Below are positions 51,044 through 60,304 of a stretch of DNA of 64,000 bases, piece by piece. The notes under the pieces are model-generated. The model saw nothing but the letters and a program-made list of their open reading frames with translations, searched no databases and was not told where the DNA came from. Location: the NCBI GenBank assembly GCA_003222395.1, contig QHWB01000035.1, forward strand, positions 62,001 through 126,000, in the 5' to 3' direction. The DNA comes from Acidobacteriota bacterium. Lineage in GTDB: Bacteria; Acidobacteriota; Vicinamibacteria; Vicinamibacterales; CAVVIG01. The first letter of the stretch is position 1. The number at the start of each line of letters is the position of its first letter. Made by a program: the position numbers and the translations under genes.

Positions 51044-52072
51044 GTGACCGCCCCGCCGACGATCAGCATCATCACGCCGGCGTACAACGCGTCGGAATTC
51101 CTGTCGCAGACCGTCGCGTCGGCGCTGGCGCAGACATTCCGCGATTTCGAGCTCCTGATCGTCGACGATGGGTCGACCGACGACACGAGGAACATCGCTC
51201 TCACCTGGGCGCGCACCGATCCGCGGATCCGGATCCTCACACGACCGCACGGCGGACCTTCGGCCGCGCGCAATACGGCGATCGCTGACGCCCGTGGCCA
51301 GTACTTCGCGCTGCTCGACAGCGACGATCTGTGGCACCCGACGTTCCTCGACGCGCAGATGAGCATCCTCACCAGTTCGCGCACGGTCGACATCGTCACC
51401 GGCAACGCGTACAACCTCGGTGGCGCCAGGGACGGCGAGCCGATCAACCCGATCAGCAAATCGTGCCCGCAGCTGTCGTTGCGAGACATCCTGGAGCGCG
51501 AGAATTCAGTGTTCATCATGTCGGTGTTCCGACGCGCCGTAGTCGAACGCATCACGGGATTCGACGAGCGTCTGCCGCTGAACGAGGACTACGACTTCTG
51601 GATCCGCGCCGCGCACGCGGGCTTCGTGTTCGTGCGCAACCCGGTTCCGCTCGGACATTACCGCCGCCGGCCCGACAGCATTTCGGCCAACGAGATTGAA
51701 ATGATCACCGGCATCCTGCGCGTGTTCAGAAACGCGCGCGAACTCTGCGCCGATCGCCCTCGCGAGCTGGCGGTGATTCGGAAACAGCTCGCGCGATTCG
51801 AGGAGGAGCGATTGCTCGCCAGCGCCAAAGCGAATCTCGTGGGCCGCAATTTCGCGGCGGCCAGCGATGATTTCAACTCTCTTCTCGACGTCAGACGTGA
51901 CTTGATGACTGCGACGGTCGCGCGTCTGAGCAGATACGCCCCCGTGATGCTGTTGTGGGCGTACCGCCTCAAGCGCGCGCTAAGGAGGCGCGGCGCAGCG
52001 AGTGCGCCGGCGGCTTCTCCGGCCTTCCATTCATGGCATTCCGCTGAGGTCCACCATGATCACCGCGCCTGA
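51044..52072 (+). CDS. Glycosyltransferase family 2
   Basis: 342 residues. PTISIITPAYNASEFLSQTV, LIVDDGSTDDTRNI, GPSAARNTAIADARGQYFALLDSDDLWHP and PLNEDYDFWIRAA are the GT-A landmarks (nucleotide loop, DxD-type metal motif, catalytic acidic pair). A helical C-terminal region of about 110 residues (about 225-342) carries basic residues near VMLLWAYRLKRALRRR and may be membrane-associated. GTG at 51044 was chosen: GGAGG lies four bases upstream and the first strand follows directly. Overlaps the next gene by 17 bases. Confidence 0.84.
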   Translation: MTAPPTISIITPAYNASEFLSQTVASALAQTFRDFELLIVDDGSTDDTRNIALTWARTDPRIRILTRPHGGPSAARNTAIADARGQYFALLDSDDLWHPTFLDAQMSILTSSRTVDIVTGNAYNLGGARDGEPINPISKSCPQLSLRDILERENSVFIMSVFRRAVVERITGFDERLPLNEDYDFWIRAAHAGFVFVRNPVPLGHYRRRPDSISANEIEMITGILRVFRNARELCADRPRELAVIRKQLARFEEERLLASAKANLVGRNFAAASDDFNSLLDVRRDLMTATVARLSRYAPVMLLWAYRLKRALRRRGAASAPAASPAFHSWHSAEVHHDHRA

Positions 52073-52934
52073 GCTGCGCACTTCCTCCGGCGCGGGTGAC
52101 CTGCACCCATCGGCGAGTGTGCTCGAAGCGGACCGGTTCGCCTTCGGGAGGAACTGGCTTCGCTTCCTGACAGTACTCGACGACGAGCGCATCCGGCGGG
52201 CGGAAATGTCGCTGCTATCGATGCTGAAGGAGCGGACGCTCGAAGGACGCCGCTTTCTCGATATCGGCAGCGGGTCGGGCCTCTTCAGCCTCGCAGCGCG
52301 CCGGCTTGGCGCGCACGTGCATTCATTCGACCTCGACCGCGAATGCGTTCGCTGCGCGCTCGAACTACGGCGCCGATATTTTCCGGCCGACGTCAATTGG
52401 CGGATTGAACAGGGATCGGCACTCGACCGCGAATATCTGACCTCGCTCGGCAAGTTCGACGTGGTCTACTCGTGGGGCGTGCTGCACCATACCGGCAAGA
52501 TGTACGACGCCCTCGAGAACGCGATCCTCCCGACCGCGCCGCTGGGGAAGCTGTTCATCGCGATTTACAACGATCTCGGCACCCGAACCGAGCGCTGGCG
52601 CGTCATCAAGCGCACGTACAACCGGCTGCCGCACGCGCTGCGTCCTGTATTCACGGCGATCGCTGCCGCGCCAAACGAGGCGAGAGCCTTCGCTGGCGCG
52701 TGCCTGCGAGGAGAGGCCCTCAGCCACCTCCGCAGCTGGACCGCGGTCGGGGAACGTGGGATGAGCCACTGGCGCGACATCGTCGACTGGGTCGGCGGTT
52801 ATCCGTACGAGGCCGCCACACCGGAAGCGATCTTCGACTTCTACGAGAGGCGCGGATTTCGACTGGTGACGCTGAAATGCGGCGGTGTCGGACTCGGATG
52901 CAACGAGTTCGTGTTCGTCCGGGAGGCGGATTGA
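52056..52934 (+). CDS. Class I SAM-dependent methyltransferase (UbiG/Methyltransf_23 type)
   Basis: 292 residues. LEGRRFLDIGSGSGLFSLAARRLGAHVHSFDLDRECV contains SAM motifs I and II; FDVVYSWGVLHHTGKMYDALENA is the motif III/post region; MSHWRDIVDWVGGYPYEAATPEAIFDFYERRGF is characteristic of a sugar-modifying subfamily found in EPS and O-antigen loci. GAGG precedes the ATG by seven bases. Translationally coupled on both sides (17-base overlap upstream, TTGA downstream). Confidence 0.83.
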   Translation: MITAPELRTSSGAGDLHPSASVLEADRFAFGRNWLRFLTVLDDERIRRAEMSLLSMLKERTLEGRRFLDIGSGSGLFSLAARRLGAHVHSFDLDRECVRCALELRRRYFPADVNWRIEQGSALDREYLTSLGKFDVVYSWGVLHHTGKMYDALENAILPTAPLGKLFIAIYNDLGTRTERWRVIKRTYNRLPHALRPVFTAIAAAPNEARAFAGACLRGEALSHLRSWTAVGERGMSHWRDIVDWVGGYPYEAATPEAIFDFYERRGFRLVTLKCGGVGLGCNEFVFVREAD

Positions 52935-54472
52935 GCCTTCGGCGGCCTCGCCCCGCCGCGAAGGCGGCGCTCGCAGCGATCTGCCTCTGGGCGTCGCCAC
53001 TCTCGGCGGCAACGATAGTGGTTCCGGCCGGTGGCGATCTGCACATGGCGCTCACCAATGCGCGGCCCGGCGACACCATCGCACTTGCGCGGGGCGAGAC
53101 CTATGTCGGCAACTTCACGCTCCCGCAGAAAGATGGCGCGCAGTACATCACGATCACCACCGAGGGGCCCGACACGGTTGCTGAGAACGAACGGATGACC
53201 CCAGAGGCGGCGCGTCAGCTCGCGAAGCTGCGGTCGCCGAACAACCAATCCGTGATCCAGACGGCTTCCGGTGCACAGCACTGGCGCCTCGCCCTGCTCG
53301 AGTTGCAGGGCGCGGCGAGCGGCAGCGGCACGGACCAAATCCTGGCGCTCGGCAGCTCCGGGCCTTCGCAGAACGCGGTCGCGCAGGTGCCGCGCGATCT
53401 CGTCGTCGACAGGTGTTACATCCACGGCGACAGCCTCGTCGGGGCCAAACGGTGCGTCGCGCTGGACAGCGCGGCGACGACCGTGACCGGTTCCTACATC
53501 TCCGACTGTAAGCGGATCGGCCAGGATGCACAGGCGATCGCCGGATTCAACGGCCCGGGTCCGTTCACCGTCAGCAACAACTACCTCGAGGGCTCGGGCG
53601 AAAACATCATGTTCGGCGGCGCCGACCCGGCGATTCCGAACCTCGTGCCCGCCGACATCCGCATCACCGGGAATCTGATCTCGAAGCCGGTGAGCTGGCG
53701 GAATGAGAGGTGGACCGTCAAGAACCTGGTCGAACTGAAAAACGCGCGCCGGGTCACGATCAGTCACAACATCATTCAGTTCAACTGGTCGGGCGGGCAA
53801 TCGGGCGTCGGCGTCCTCTTCACGGTTCGCAACCAGGACGGCGGCTGCCCGTGGTGTCAGGTCGAGGACGTCGTATTCGAATACAACCTGCTCCAGCATG
53901 CAGGCGGCGGGTTTTCGATTCTCGGGTTCGACGACAATCACCCCAGTCAGCAGACGCGCAACATCACGATTCGCAACAACGTGCTGGCCGATATCGACGA
54001 GAAGAATTGGGGAGGCAACGGGTATGCGTTCCTCCTGGTTGGAGGCGCGCGCGACATCACGATCGATCACAACACGATCGTGCAGGAGCATGCGCACGGC
54101 GTCGTCCTCGCCGACGGTCCAAGGGTGCTCGGCTTGTCGTTCACGAACAACGTCGCGCGTCACAACGACTACGGGATCATGGGCAGCGATCATTCACCAG
54201 GGGCCGACACGATCTCGGCGTACTTTCCGGCGGCGGAGATTGTCGCGAACGTGATCGCCGACGGCGACCCCGCGCGATATCCGCGCGGCAACCGGTTCCC
54301 GTCGTCCGCCGAATTCCGCGCACAGTTCGTGTCGTACGAAACCGGCGACTATCGCCTGGTTCCAACCAGCGCATGGAAGCGCGCAGGCAGTGACGGTGAG
54401 GATCTTGGAGCCTCACCCGTGATTGCGGCAGGCTTGCCCAAAGACCCGCGCAGCTCGCGGCCCCAGCCCTGA
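52931..54472 (+). CDS. Exported right-handed parallel beta-helix protein
   Basis: 513 residues from a TTG at 52931 that overlaps the previous stop and has GGGAGG four bases upstream; it starts a signal peptide (KAALAAICLWASPLSAA). The body has beta-helix coils with Asn ladders (VTISHNIIQFNW, ITIRNNVLADID, ITIDHNTIVQEHAHGVVL, LSFTNNVARHNDYGI) as in pectate lyases, alginate epimerases and polysaccharide-processing PelX/AlgG-like proteins. PGDTIALARGETYVGNFTLPQ is the usual N-terminal cap. No catalytic set could be fixed. Placed directly before a GT4 and a lyase-like gene, it may trim or epimerise the polymer in the periplasm. Confidence 0.78.
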   Translation: MSLRRPRPAAKAALAAICLWASPLSAATIVVPAGGDLHMALTNARPGDTIALARGETYVGNFTLPQKDGAQYITITTEGPDTVAENERMTPEAARQLAKLRSPNNQSVIQTASGAQHWRLALLELQGAASGSGTDQILALGSSGPSQNAVAQVPRDLVVDRCYIHGDSLVGAKRCVALDSAATTVTGSYISDCKRIGQDAQAIAGFNGPGPFTVSNNYLEGSGENIMFGGADPAIPNLVPADIRITGNLISKPVSWRNERWTVKNLVELKNARRVTISHNIIQFNWSGGQSGVGVLFTVRNQDGGCPWCQVEDVVFEYNLLQHAGGGFSILGFDDNHPSQQTRNITIRNNVLADIDEKNWGGNGYAFLLVGGARDITIDHNTIVQEHAHGVVLADGPRVLGLSFTNNVARHNDYGIMGSDHSPGADTISAYFPAAEIVANVIADGDPARYPRGNRFPSSAEFRAQFVSYETGDYRLVPTSAWKRAGSDGEDLGASPVIAAGLPKDPRSSRPQP

Positions 54473-54487
54473 AGCGCGGAGACCGTC

Positions 54488-55714
54488 GTGTCACCTGTGA
54501 ACAAGCTTCGAGTGGCAATCGTCGCGCCGTCCCTGCGCATCCTCGGAGGACAGGCGGTCCAGGCCGACAGGCTCCTTCGGGCGTGGCGGAACGATCCTGA
54601 CGTTGACGCATGGCTCGTGCCCGTCAACCCGACGCCATCGCAGGCTCTGGAATGGGTCACACGCGTCAAGTACCTGCGCACCATTGTCACCGAGCTGACA
54701 TACGGCCCGCAGCTGCTGCGCCAGCTGGCGCAGGCCGACATCGTGCACGTGTTCTCGGCGTCGTATTCGTCATTCCTGCTCGCGCCGCTGCCGGCTCTGA
54801 TCGTCGCGCGTCTGCTCGGCCGCCCGGTGATCCTCAACTATCGCAGCGGCGAGGCGCGCGATCATCTGCGCCGATCGGCAATTGCGCGATGGGCGATCAG
54901 CCGGGCCGACCGCAACATCGTACCGTCGCGCTTTCTCGTCGATGTCTTTCGCACGTTCGGTATCGACGCGACAGTCATCCCGAACATCGTCGATCTGGAG
55001 CACTTCCGCTACCACGTCCGCGACCCGCTGCGGCCGCGCCTGGTGTCGACGCGGAATTTCGACGCCCACTACAACGTCGCCTGCACAATCCGTGCGTTCC
55101 GGCTCGTGCAGAACCGCTGGCCCGAGGCACGGCTTACCCTCGTCGGCGGCGGCCCGCAGGAGCAGCCGTTGCGAGCGCTCGTCGATCGGCTCGAGCTGCG
55201 CCACGTCACATTCGCGGGACGCGTGATGCCAGACGAGATTGCGGATTTCTATGCAGCCGCAGACATCTTCATTCAGAGCCCAGTCGTCGACAACATGCCG
55301 ACGTCGGTCATCGAGGCATACGCGAGCGGCCTTCCGGTCGTCTCGACCGAAGCTGGCGGCGTACCCGCGATCCTCACGCACGGCCAGCACGGGCTGCTCG
55401 CGCCGCTCGACGATCACGAACGGCTCGCAGCGCACGTGGTGACACTGCTCGACCGTCCGGCGTACGCCCGTCATCTCGCGGAGAACGGGTACGCGTTCGC
55501 GCGCACGTGCACGTGGCCTGCGGTCCGCGCACAGTGGCTGAACGCGTACCGGAGCGTTCTCGATGCAAGCGACGAGGTCGCTGGACCGGTCGCCGCGCTT
55601 GCTCGACCCGCCCCCGAACTGGCTCGACCCGAATCCGCTCCAGCGCCTGTCGCGCAGGGCGGCGCACGTTTACGGGACGGAACAAGCTCCGCTCCTACGC
55701 TGAAGGCCTCATGA
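54488..55714 (+). CDS. Glycosyltransferase family 4 (paralogue of the gene at the right edge)
   Basis: 408 residues, GT-B fold. RVAIVAPSLRILGGQAVQADRLLRAW is the acceptor-side opening, FHASYS-like HVFSASYSSF the second strand, RNIVPSRFLVDVFRTFGI and VSTRNFDAHYNV the domain switch, TLVGGGPQEQPLR the donor domain and PTSVIEAYASGLPVVSTEAGGVP the EX7E motif. The last 35 residues are Ala/Pro-rich and absent from the family. Starts possible at GTG 54488 or GTG 54497; the latter aligns with the start of the paralogue at 63437. Overlaps the next gene by 4 bases. Confidence 0.87.
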   Translation: MSPVNKLRVAIVAPSLRILGGQAVQADRLLRAWRNDPDVDAWLVPVNPTPSQALEWVTRVKYLRTIVTELTYGPQLLRQLAQADIVHVFSASYSSFLLAPLPALIVARLLGRPVILNYRSGEARDHLRRSAIARWAISRADRNIVPSRFLVDVFRTFGIDATVIPNIVDLEHFRYHVRDPLRPRLVSTRNFDAHYNVACTIRAFRLVQNRWPEARLTLVGGGPQEQPLRALVDRLELRHVTFAGRVMPDEIADFYAAADIFIQSPVVDNMPTSVIEAYASGLPVVSTEAGGVPAILTHGQHGLLAPLDDHERLAAHVVTLLDRPAYARHLAENGYAFARTCTWPAVRAQWLNAYRSVLDASDEVAGPVAALARPAPELARPESAPAPVAQGGARLRDGTSSAPTLKAS

Positions 55715-58257
55715 AGGGTCGCTCGCTCGCACGGCTCGCGCGCATGGACAAAACAGAGCTCGCCTGGCGGAGTCGCGCGAAGGCACGGACGCTCTTCGAT
55801 CGCACCGCCGCGGCGGTCGTGAGGCCTCGATGGAATCGGCGCGATCTGGCATCGCGCCTCTCGCGCTCGGCTGCGAGCCTCTGCAAAACGGCTGAAAGCC
55901 TCGCGCTGCAAGACTTCGACGAGGCGCATCGCGCGCTGTCGCGTCATTTTGCCGACGCGCCGCAGCGATTCCCTATCGCGCGTGCGATTCGGCGGGCGCT
56001 AGTCGAACGGGTCGTGCGCGAGTTCCCGGCGAGCCCTTCGGAGGCAGCCGCGCGTGCCGATCGTGTGTTGTCGGGGCACTACGACCTGCTTGGCTATCGC
56101 GGCCTCCGCTTCGACGGTCGGGGACGATTCGAATGGAACTACGACCCAGTTCACGATCGGCGCGCGCCTGACGTCTTCTGGACCAGCGTGCCATACCTGG
56201 ATGCCTCCTGCGGCGACCACAAGATCATCTGGCAGTTGAATCGGCACCAGCACTGGCTGGCGCTGGGCCGCGCGTACTGGCTGACTGGTGAGGCGAAGTA
56301 CCGACACCATTGTCTCGACGAGCTCGCGAGCTGGCTCGAACGCAATCCGCCCCTGCTCGGCATGAACTGGACGAGCATGCTCGAGCTCGCGTTGCGATCC
56401 CTGTCGTGGCTGTGGGCGCTTCACTTCTTCGTCGATCCCGACAGCGAAGACGCGTCGCCGTGGACGGTCGATCTGCTGCTCGGCGTCGACCGTCAGCTGA
56501 CGCACGTCGAGCGCTACCTGTCGTACTACTTCAGTCCGAACACGCATTTGCTCGGTGAGGCGCTCGCGTTGTACGTCGCCGGCCGCACGCTGCCCGAGCT
56601 CGCGGCGAGCCCCCGGCGCGAGGCGGTCGGACGTCGTGTGCTCGTCGACGAAATCGAACGCCAGATCGCCGCCGACGGCGGGCACCGCGAGCGGTCGACG
56701 CATTACCATCGCTACACACTCGATTTCTACACGCTCGCGCTCGTCGTCGCGCGAATCACGCGCGATCCTGTGGCCGACACGTTCGAGCGCACCGTCGGCC
56801 GTCTCGCGCTCGCCGCGCGGCTGCTCGCCGACGACCGCGGCCGGCTGCCGCACCTCGGGGACGACGACGGCGGCGTCCTGCGCCCCTTGACGGCGCGGTG
56901 CGTGGATGATGTTCGCGACAGCCTCGGCGTCGCCGCCGCACTCGTCGACCGCGACGACCTCCGCGTCGGCGCGCTGCCGGAAGAAGCACTGTGGATGCTC
57001 GCGCATCCGATTTTCGCCGCTGCCACTGAATCCCGATTGAAAGGCGAGGGGGCCGTCGCTGAAAAGCCTGCCCGACGAAGAAGGCAAACCCCACGAACAG
57101 GGTGGACGTCGGCCGCGCTGCCGGAGACTGGCTATTACGTTTCGCGATCCGGCGACGGCACGCATCTCGTGATCGACGGCGGTCCGCACGGATATCAGAA
57201 CTGCGGTCACGCGCACGCCGACGCGCTGTCGCTGACGCTGACGGTTCGCGGACTGCCGCTGCTGATCGATCCCGGTACCGCGTGTTATACGAGCGATCTC
57301 GCCCTGCGAAACCGCATGCGGTCAACGGCGATGCACAACACGGTGACGATCGATCGCCGGCCGCAATCGACGCCGACAGGGCCGTTCCACTGGTCACAGA
57401 TCGCGCACGCGCGCGTCGAGCGGTGGAGGACCAACGACGGGTTCGACTACTTCGGCGGCGTCCATGACGGGTACGCGCCGCTTGCGCATCGACGTCACGT
57501 GCTCGCGATCCATCGCGATCTGCTGATCGTGGCCGACTGCATCGCGGGCACGGACGCGCACGACGTGGCGGTCCACTGGCATCTGGATCCCCGCTGGAAG
57601 GTCGAGATCCTCGGCAATCGGGCATCGCTTACCTCGATGATCGAACGCGTCGGGTTCTTCGCGCCGCGCGGATCGATTGATCTCCTCCTCGCCGATTCGG
57701 AGTCGGGCCTCGGATGGTACTCGCCGGTGTACGGCCGCGTGGAGCCGACTAGGACGATGCGAGTGCGTCACGAGGATGTCGTGCCGTTCTGGATGGTCAG
57801 TGTGTTCGATCTGACTCCCGACAACGCCGTCACGGATGTCGACTGGGCGCCGGTCTGGGCCGAGGCCGGCACGCTCGACCAGAGCATGGCGTTGCGAATC
57901 TCCCGCAAGCAATCGACCGATTACTTCGCGATTGCGGACGTCAAAGTCGGAGCGAGGTCCGACGCGAGCGTGACACCGAGCTGGCGTATCGCGGAGTTCG
58001 AGACCGACGCGCACATGCTCTTCTGCCGCACAGGGGGCCAGCGACAGCTGCTGCGGCTCGCGCTCGTCGACGGATCGTCGGTGAGAACTCCAGGACGCCG
58101 CGGCGTGCAGCTGGTGCTGCCGCAGGTAGCGCCCGATCTTCATCTCGACCTTTCAGGCGCAGTACGCATCGCCGGTCCGGCCTTCGGTGCGCAGCTGATT
58201 GTCAACGGGCGCGAATGTGGAGTGTCGCCCGAGCGTCGGGGCGTGCCGAGAAGCTAG
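55711..58257 (+). CDS. Heparinase II/III-family protein (polysaccharide lyase-like)
   Basis: 848 residues. The alpha-helical toroid half (about 100-420) carries EWNYDP, WQLNRHQHW, SPNTHLLGEALALY and GGHRERSTHYHRYTLDFY (catalytic Tyr/His candidates). The beta-sandwich half (about 470-830) starts with YYVSRSGDGTHLVIDGGPHG and has HAHADALSLTLTVRGLPLLIDPGT, the family's best-conserved segment. Such proteins are regular members of exosortase EPS loci, and are presumed to cleave uronic-acid-containing glycans, which fits the UDP-sugar dehydrogenase in this window. No signal peptide is seen, so its compartment is unclear. The ATG lies in the previous stop (ATGA). Confidence 0.85.
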   Translation: MKGRSLARLARMDKTELAWRSRAKARTLFDRTAAAVVRPRWNRRDLASRLSRSAASLCKTAESLALQDFDEAHRALSRHFADAPQRFPIARAIRRALVERVVREFPASPSEAAARADRVLSGHYDLLGYRGLRFDGRGRFEWNYDPVHDRRAPDVFWTSVPYLDASCGDHKIIWQLNRHQHWLALGRAYWLTGEAKYRHHCLDELASWLERNPPLLGMNWTSMLELALRSLSWLWALHFFVDPDSEDASPWTVDLLLGVDRQLTHVERYLSYYFSPNTHLLGEALALYVAGRTLPELAASPRREAVGRRVLVDEIERQIAADGGHRERSTHYHRYTLDFYTLALVVARITRDPVADTFERTVGRLALAARLLADDRGRLPHLGDDDGGVLRPLTARCVDDVRDSLGVAAALVDRDDLRVGALPEEALWMLAHPIFAAATESRLKGEGAVAEKPARRRRQTPRTGWTSAALPETGYYVSRSGDGTHLVIDGGPHGYQNCGHAHADALSLTLTVRGLPLLIDPGTACYTSDLALRNRMRSTAMHNTVTIDRRPQSTPTGPFHWSQIAHARVERWRTNDGFDYFGGVHDGYAPLAHRRHVLAIHRDLLIVADCIAGTDAHDVAVHWHLDPRWKVEILGNRASLTSMIERVGFFAPRGSIDLLLADSESGLGWYSPVYGRVEPTRTMRVRHEDVVPFWMVSVFDLTPDNAVTDVDWAPVWAEAGTLDQSMALRISRKQSTDYFAIADVKVGARSDASVTPSWRIAEFETDAHMLFCRTGGQRQLLRLALVDGSSVRTPGRRGVQLVLPQVAPDLHLDLSGAVRIAGPAFGAQLIVNGRECGVSPERRGVPRS

Positions 58258-58307
58258 CAGGAGCTCGAAGTTCGGATTTCAGGATCCGGTATCAGGGAAT
58301 TACGCCT

Positions 58308-60245
58308 ATGTGTGGAATTGCCGGCTTCGTCGAGTCGTCTCGCAGTGCGATGCCGTTGAGCGTCGAGGCGAGCGGGGCGCTGGTGCATCGGATGTGCGAC
58401 GTGATTCGTCATCGCGGACCTGATGACGAAGGCGTATGGGTAGAGCCAGGCGTCGCACTCGGGATGCGGCGCCTGAGCATCATCGATTTGTCCACCGGCC
58501 ATCAGCCGATCCACAACGAAGACGAGACGGTCTGGATCGTGTTCAACGGCGAAATCTACAACTTCCGGGAATTGCGCCGCGCGCTCGAACTCGCCGGCCA
58601 CCGCTTCTACACGTCGACCGACACCGAAACGATCGTGCACGCGTACGAGGAGTGGGGCACCCGAGCCGTCGGACGGTTGCGCGGGATGTTTGGGCTCGCC
58701 ATCTGGGACACGCGGTCGCGAACACTGCTCATCGCACGCGATCGCATCGGCATCAAGCCACTGCACTACGCCACTGTCGGCGGGCGGCTGTATTTCGGAT
58801 CCGAGATCAAGTCGCTGCTCGAAGCGCCGGACCTGCTGCGTGAGCTCGACCTGGACGCGCTCGATCACTACCTGTCGTTCCTCTACACGCCGCGGGACGG
58901 ATCGATCTTCAAGCACGTGCGGAAGCTGCCGCCCGGTCATCTGCTGACGTGGCACGACGGCGACGTTTCGATCGAACAGTACTGGCAGCTTCCGGTCGAC
59001 GAGGACTATCGCGGATCGGAAAGCGATGCAATCGCTGACCTACGTGGTGTGATCGCCGACGCCGTGAAATCGCACTTGGTCAGCGACGTGCCCCTGGGCG
59101 CGTTCCTCTCCGGCGGGATCGACTCGAGCACCATCGTCGGTCTGATGGCGCAGGAGTCCGGCAGCCGCGTCAAGACGTTCTCGATCGGGTTCGACGTGCC
59201 CGAGTTCGACGAGCTCGAACATGCGCGTCGCGTGGCGCGCCATTTCGGCACCGAGCATCACGAATTCGTCGTGAAGCCCGACGCGGTCGACATCCTCGAC
59301 GCGCTCGTCTCGCATTTCGACGAGCCGTTCGCCGACTCCTCGGCGATTCCGACGTGGTACGTGTCGCAGATGGCGAGGCGTCACGTGACCGTCGTGCTGT
59401 CTGGCGACGGAGGCGACGAGCTGTTCGGCGGCTACGATCGGTACGTGCCGCATCCGCGCGTGGTCGCCTTCGATCGATACAGTCCCCGCGCGTTGCGGCG
59501 GGTGGCGGCGATCGCTGCCGCGCGACTGCCGCACGGAGCGCGCGGCAAGAATTTCCTTCGCCACGTGTCGCGCGACGATCACGGGCGGTACGTCGATTCG
59601 ATTCGCTTCTTCGGATCGGACGAAAAGCCTGCGCTGCTGACGCGCGACGTGCAGGAAGGTCTTACCTCAGGCGTCGATCCCGAGACGCGCCTTGCCACGC
59701 ACTTCGACCGCTACGCGCACCTGGCCTGGCCAAGCCAGATGATGCGCTTCGACGCGGAGACATATCTGCCCGAGGACGTGCTGACCAAAGTCGATCGCAT
59801 GAGCATGGCTCACTCGATCGAGTCGCGCGTGCCGCTGCTCGATAACGAGGTCATCGCGTTCGCCTCCCGCCTGCCGTCCTCAATGAAGATCAGGAACGGG
59901 CGCCGCAAGCACGTGCTCAAAGAGGTGGCCGCGACGCTGCTGTCGCGCGAGATCCTCGAACGGCGCAAGCAGGGTTTCGGCGTCCCGCTCGGCGTCTGGT
60001 TTCGCGGCAACCTGCGCGAACTGTTCGCGGACACACTGCTGTCCGCCTCGACGCTTCAGCGAGGTTATTTTCAGCCTGCGTTCGTGCGGCAGATCCTGAA
60101 CGAGCATCTGTCGGGCAAGCGCGACCACACACTGCGGTTGTGGCAGCTCGTCGTGTTCGAGCGGTGGCATCGCGCTTACGTGGACAATTCCTTTCCATTC
60201 TCGACACCCGCGTTTCCGTTGGACGTCGCGTTACCGACGCGCTGA
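58308..60245 (+). CDS. asnB: Asparagine synthase-type glutamine amidotransferase of the EPS locus (first copy)
   Basis: 645 residues. The N-terminal class II glutaminase begins MCGIAGF with Cys2 as the nucleophile, followed by RHRGPDDEG, RLSIIDLSTGHQPI and NGEIYNF. The synthetase half has the PP-loop FLSGGIDSS, SGDGGDELFGGYDRY and KQGFGVPLGVWFR. In exosortase loci this family (TIGR03108 type) is thought to amidate a carboxylated sugar rather than make asparagine. The start is fixed by the required Cys at position 2. 50 bp separate it from the lyase gene. Confidence 0.88.
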   Translation: MCGIAGFVESSRSAMPLSVEASGALVHRMCDVIRHRGPDDEGVWVEPGVALGMRRLSIIDLSTGHQPIHNEDETVWIVFNGEIYNFRELRRALELAGHRFYTSTDTETIVHAYEEWGTRAVGRLRGMFGLAIWDTRSRTLLIARDRIGIKPLHYATVGGRLYFGSEIKSLLEAPDLLRELDLDALDHYLSFLYTPRDGSIFKHVRKLPPGHLLTWHDGDVSIEQYWQLPVDEDYRGSESDAIADLRGVIADAVKSHLVSDVPLGAFLSGGIDSSTIVGLMAQESGSRVKTFSIGFDVPEFDELEHARRVARHFGTEHHEFVVKPDAVDILDALVSHFDEPFADSSAIPTWYVSQMARRHVTVVLSGDGGDELFGGYDRYVPHPRVVAFDRYSPRALRRVAAIAAARLPHGARGKNFLRHVSRDDHGRYVDSIRFFGSDEKPALLTRDVQEGLTSGVDPETRLATHFDRYAHLAWPSQMMRFDAETYLPEDVLTKVDRMSMAHSIESRVPLLDNEVIAFASRLPSSMKIRNGRRKHVLKEVAATLLSREILERRKQGFGVPLGVWFRGNLRELFADTLLSASTLQRGYFQPAFVRQILNEHLSGKRDHTLRLWQLVVFERWHRAYVDNSFPFSTPAFPLDVALPTR

Positions 60246-60276
60246 AGAAGAAATAGGCGCATTTTGCGAACTCGAC

Positions 60277-60292
60277 TGGCACCTGCCTTGCT
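60277..60292 (+). promoter_or_regulatory. Sigma-54 (-24/-12) promoter-like element before the second GT4
   Basis: TGGCACCTGCCTTGCT is the closest consensus match in the window (TGGCAC, TTGCT, exact GG-N10-GC). The predicted start falls within two bases of the GTG at 60305, so the transcript would be leaderless or this element may be chance. Confidence 0.5.
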
Positions 60293-60304
60293 CAGATAGC
60301 GCGC

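Noticed and set aside
50778-51047. 89-codon frame with GTGA overlaps on both sides
   Set aside because: Codon third positions are much more A/T-rich than neighbouring genes, there is no ribosome site or domain, and the overlaps can arise by chance. Kept only as a note in the gap entry.
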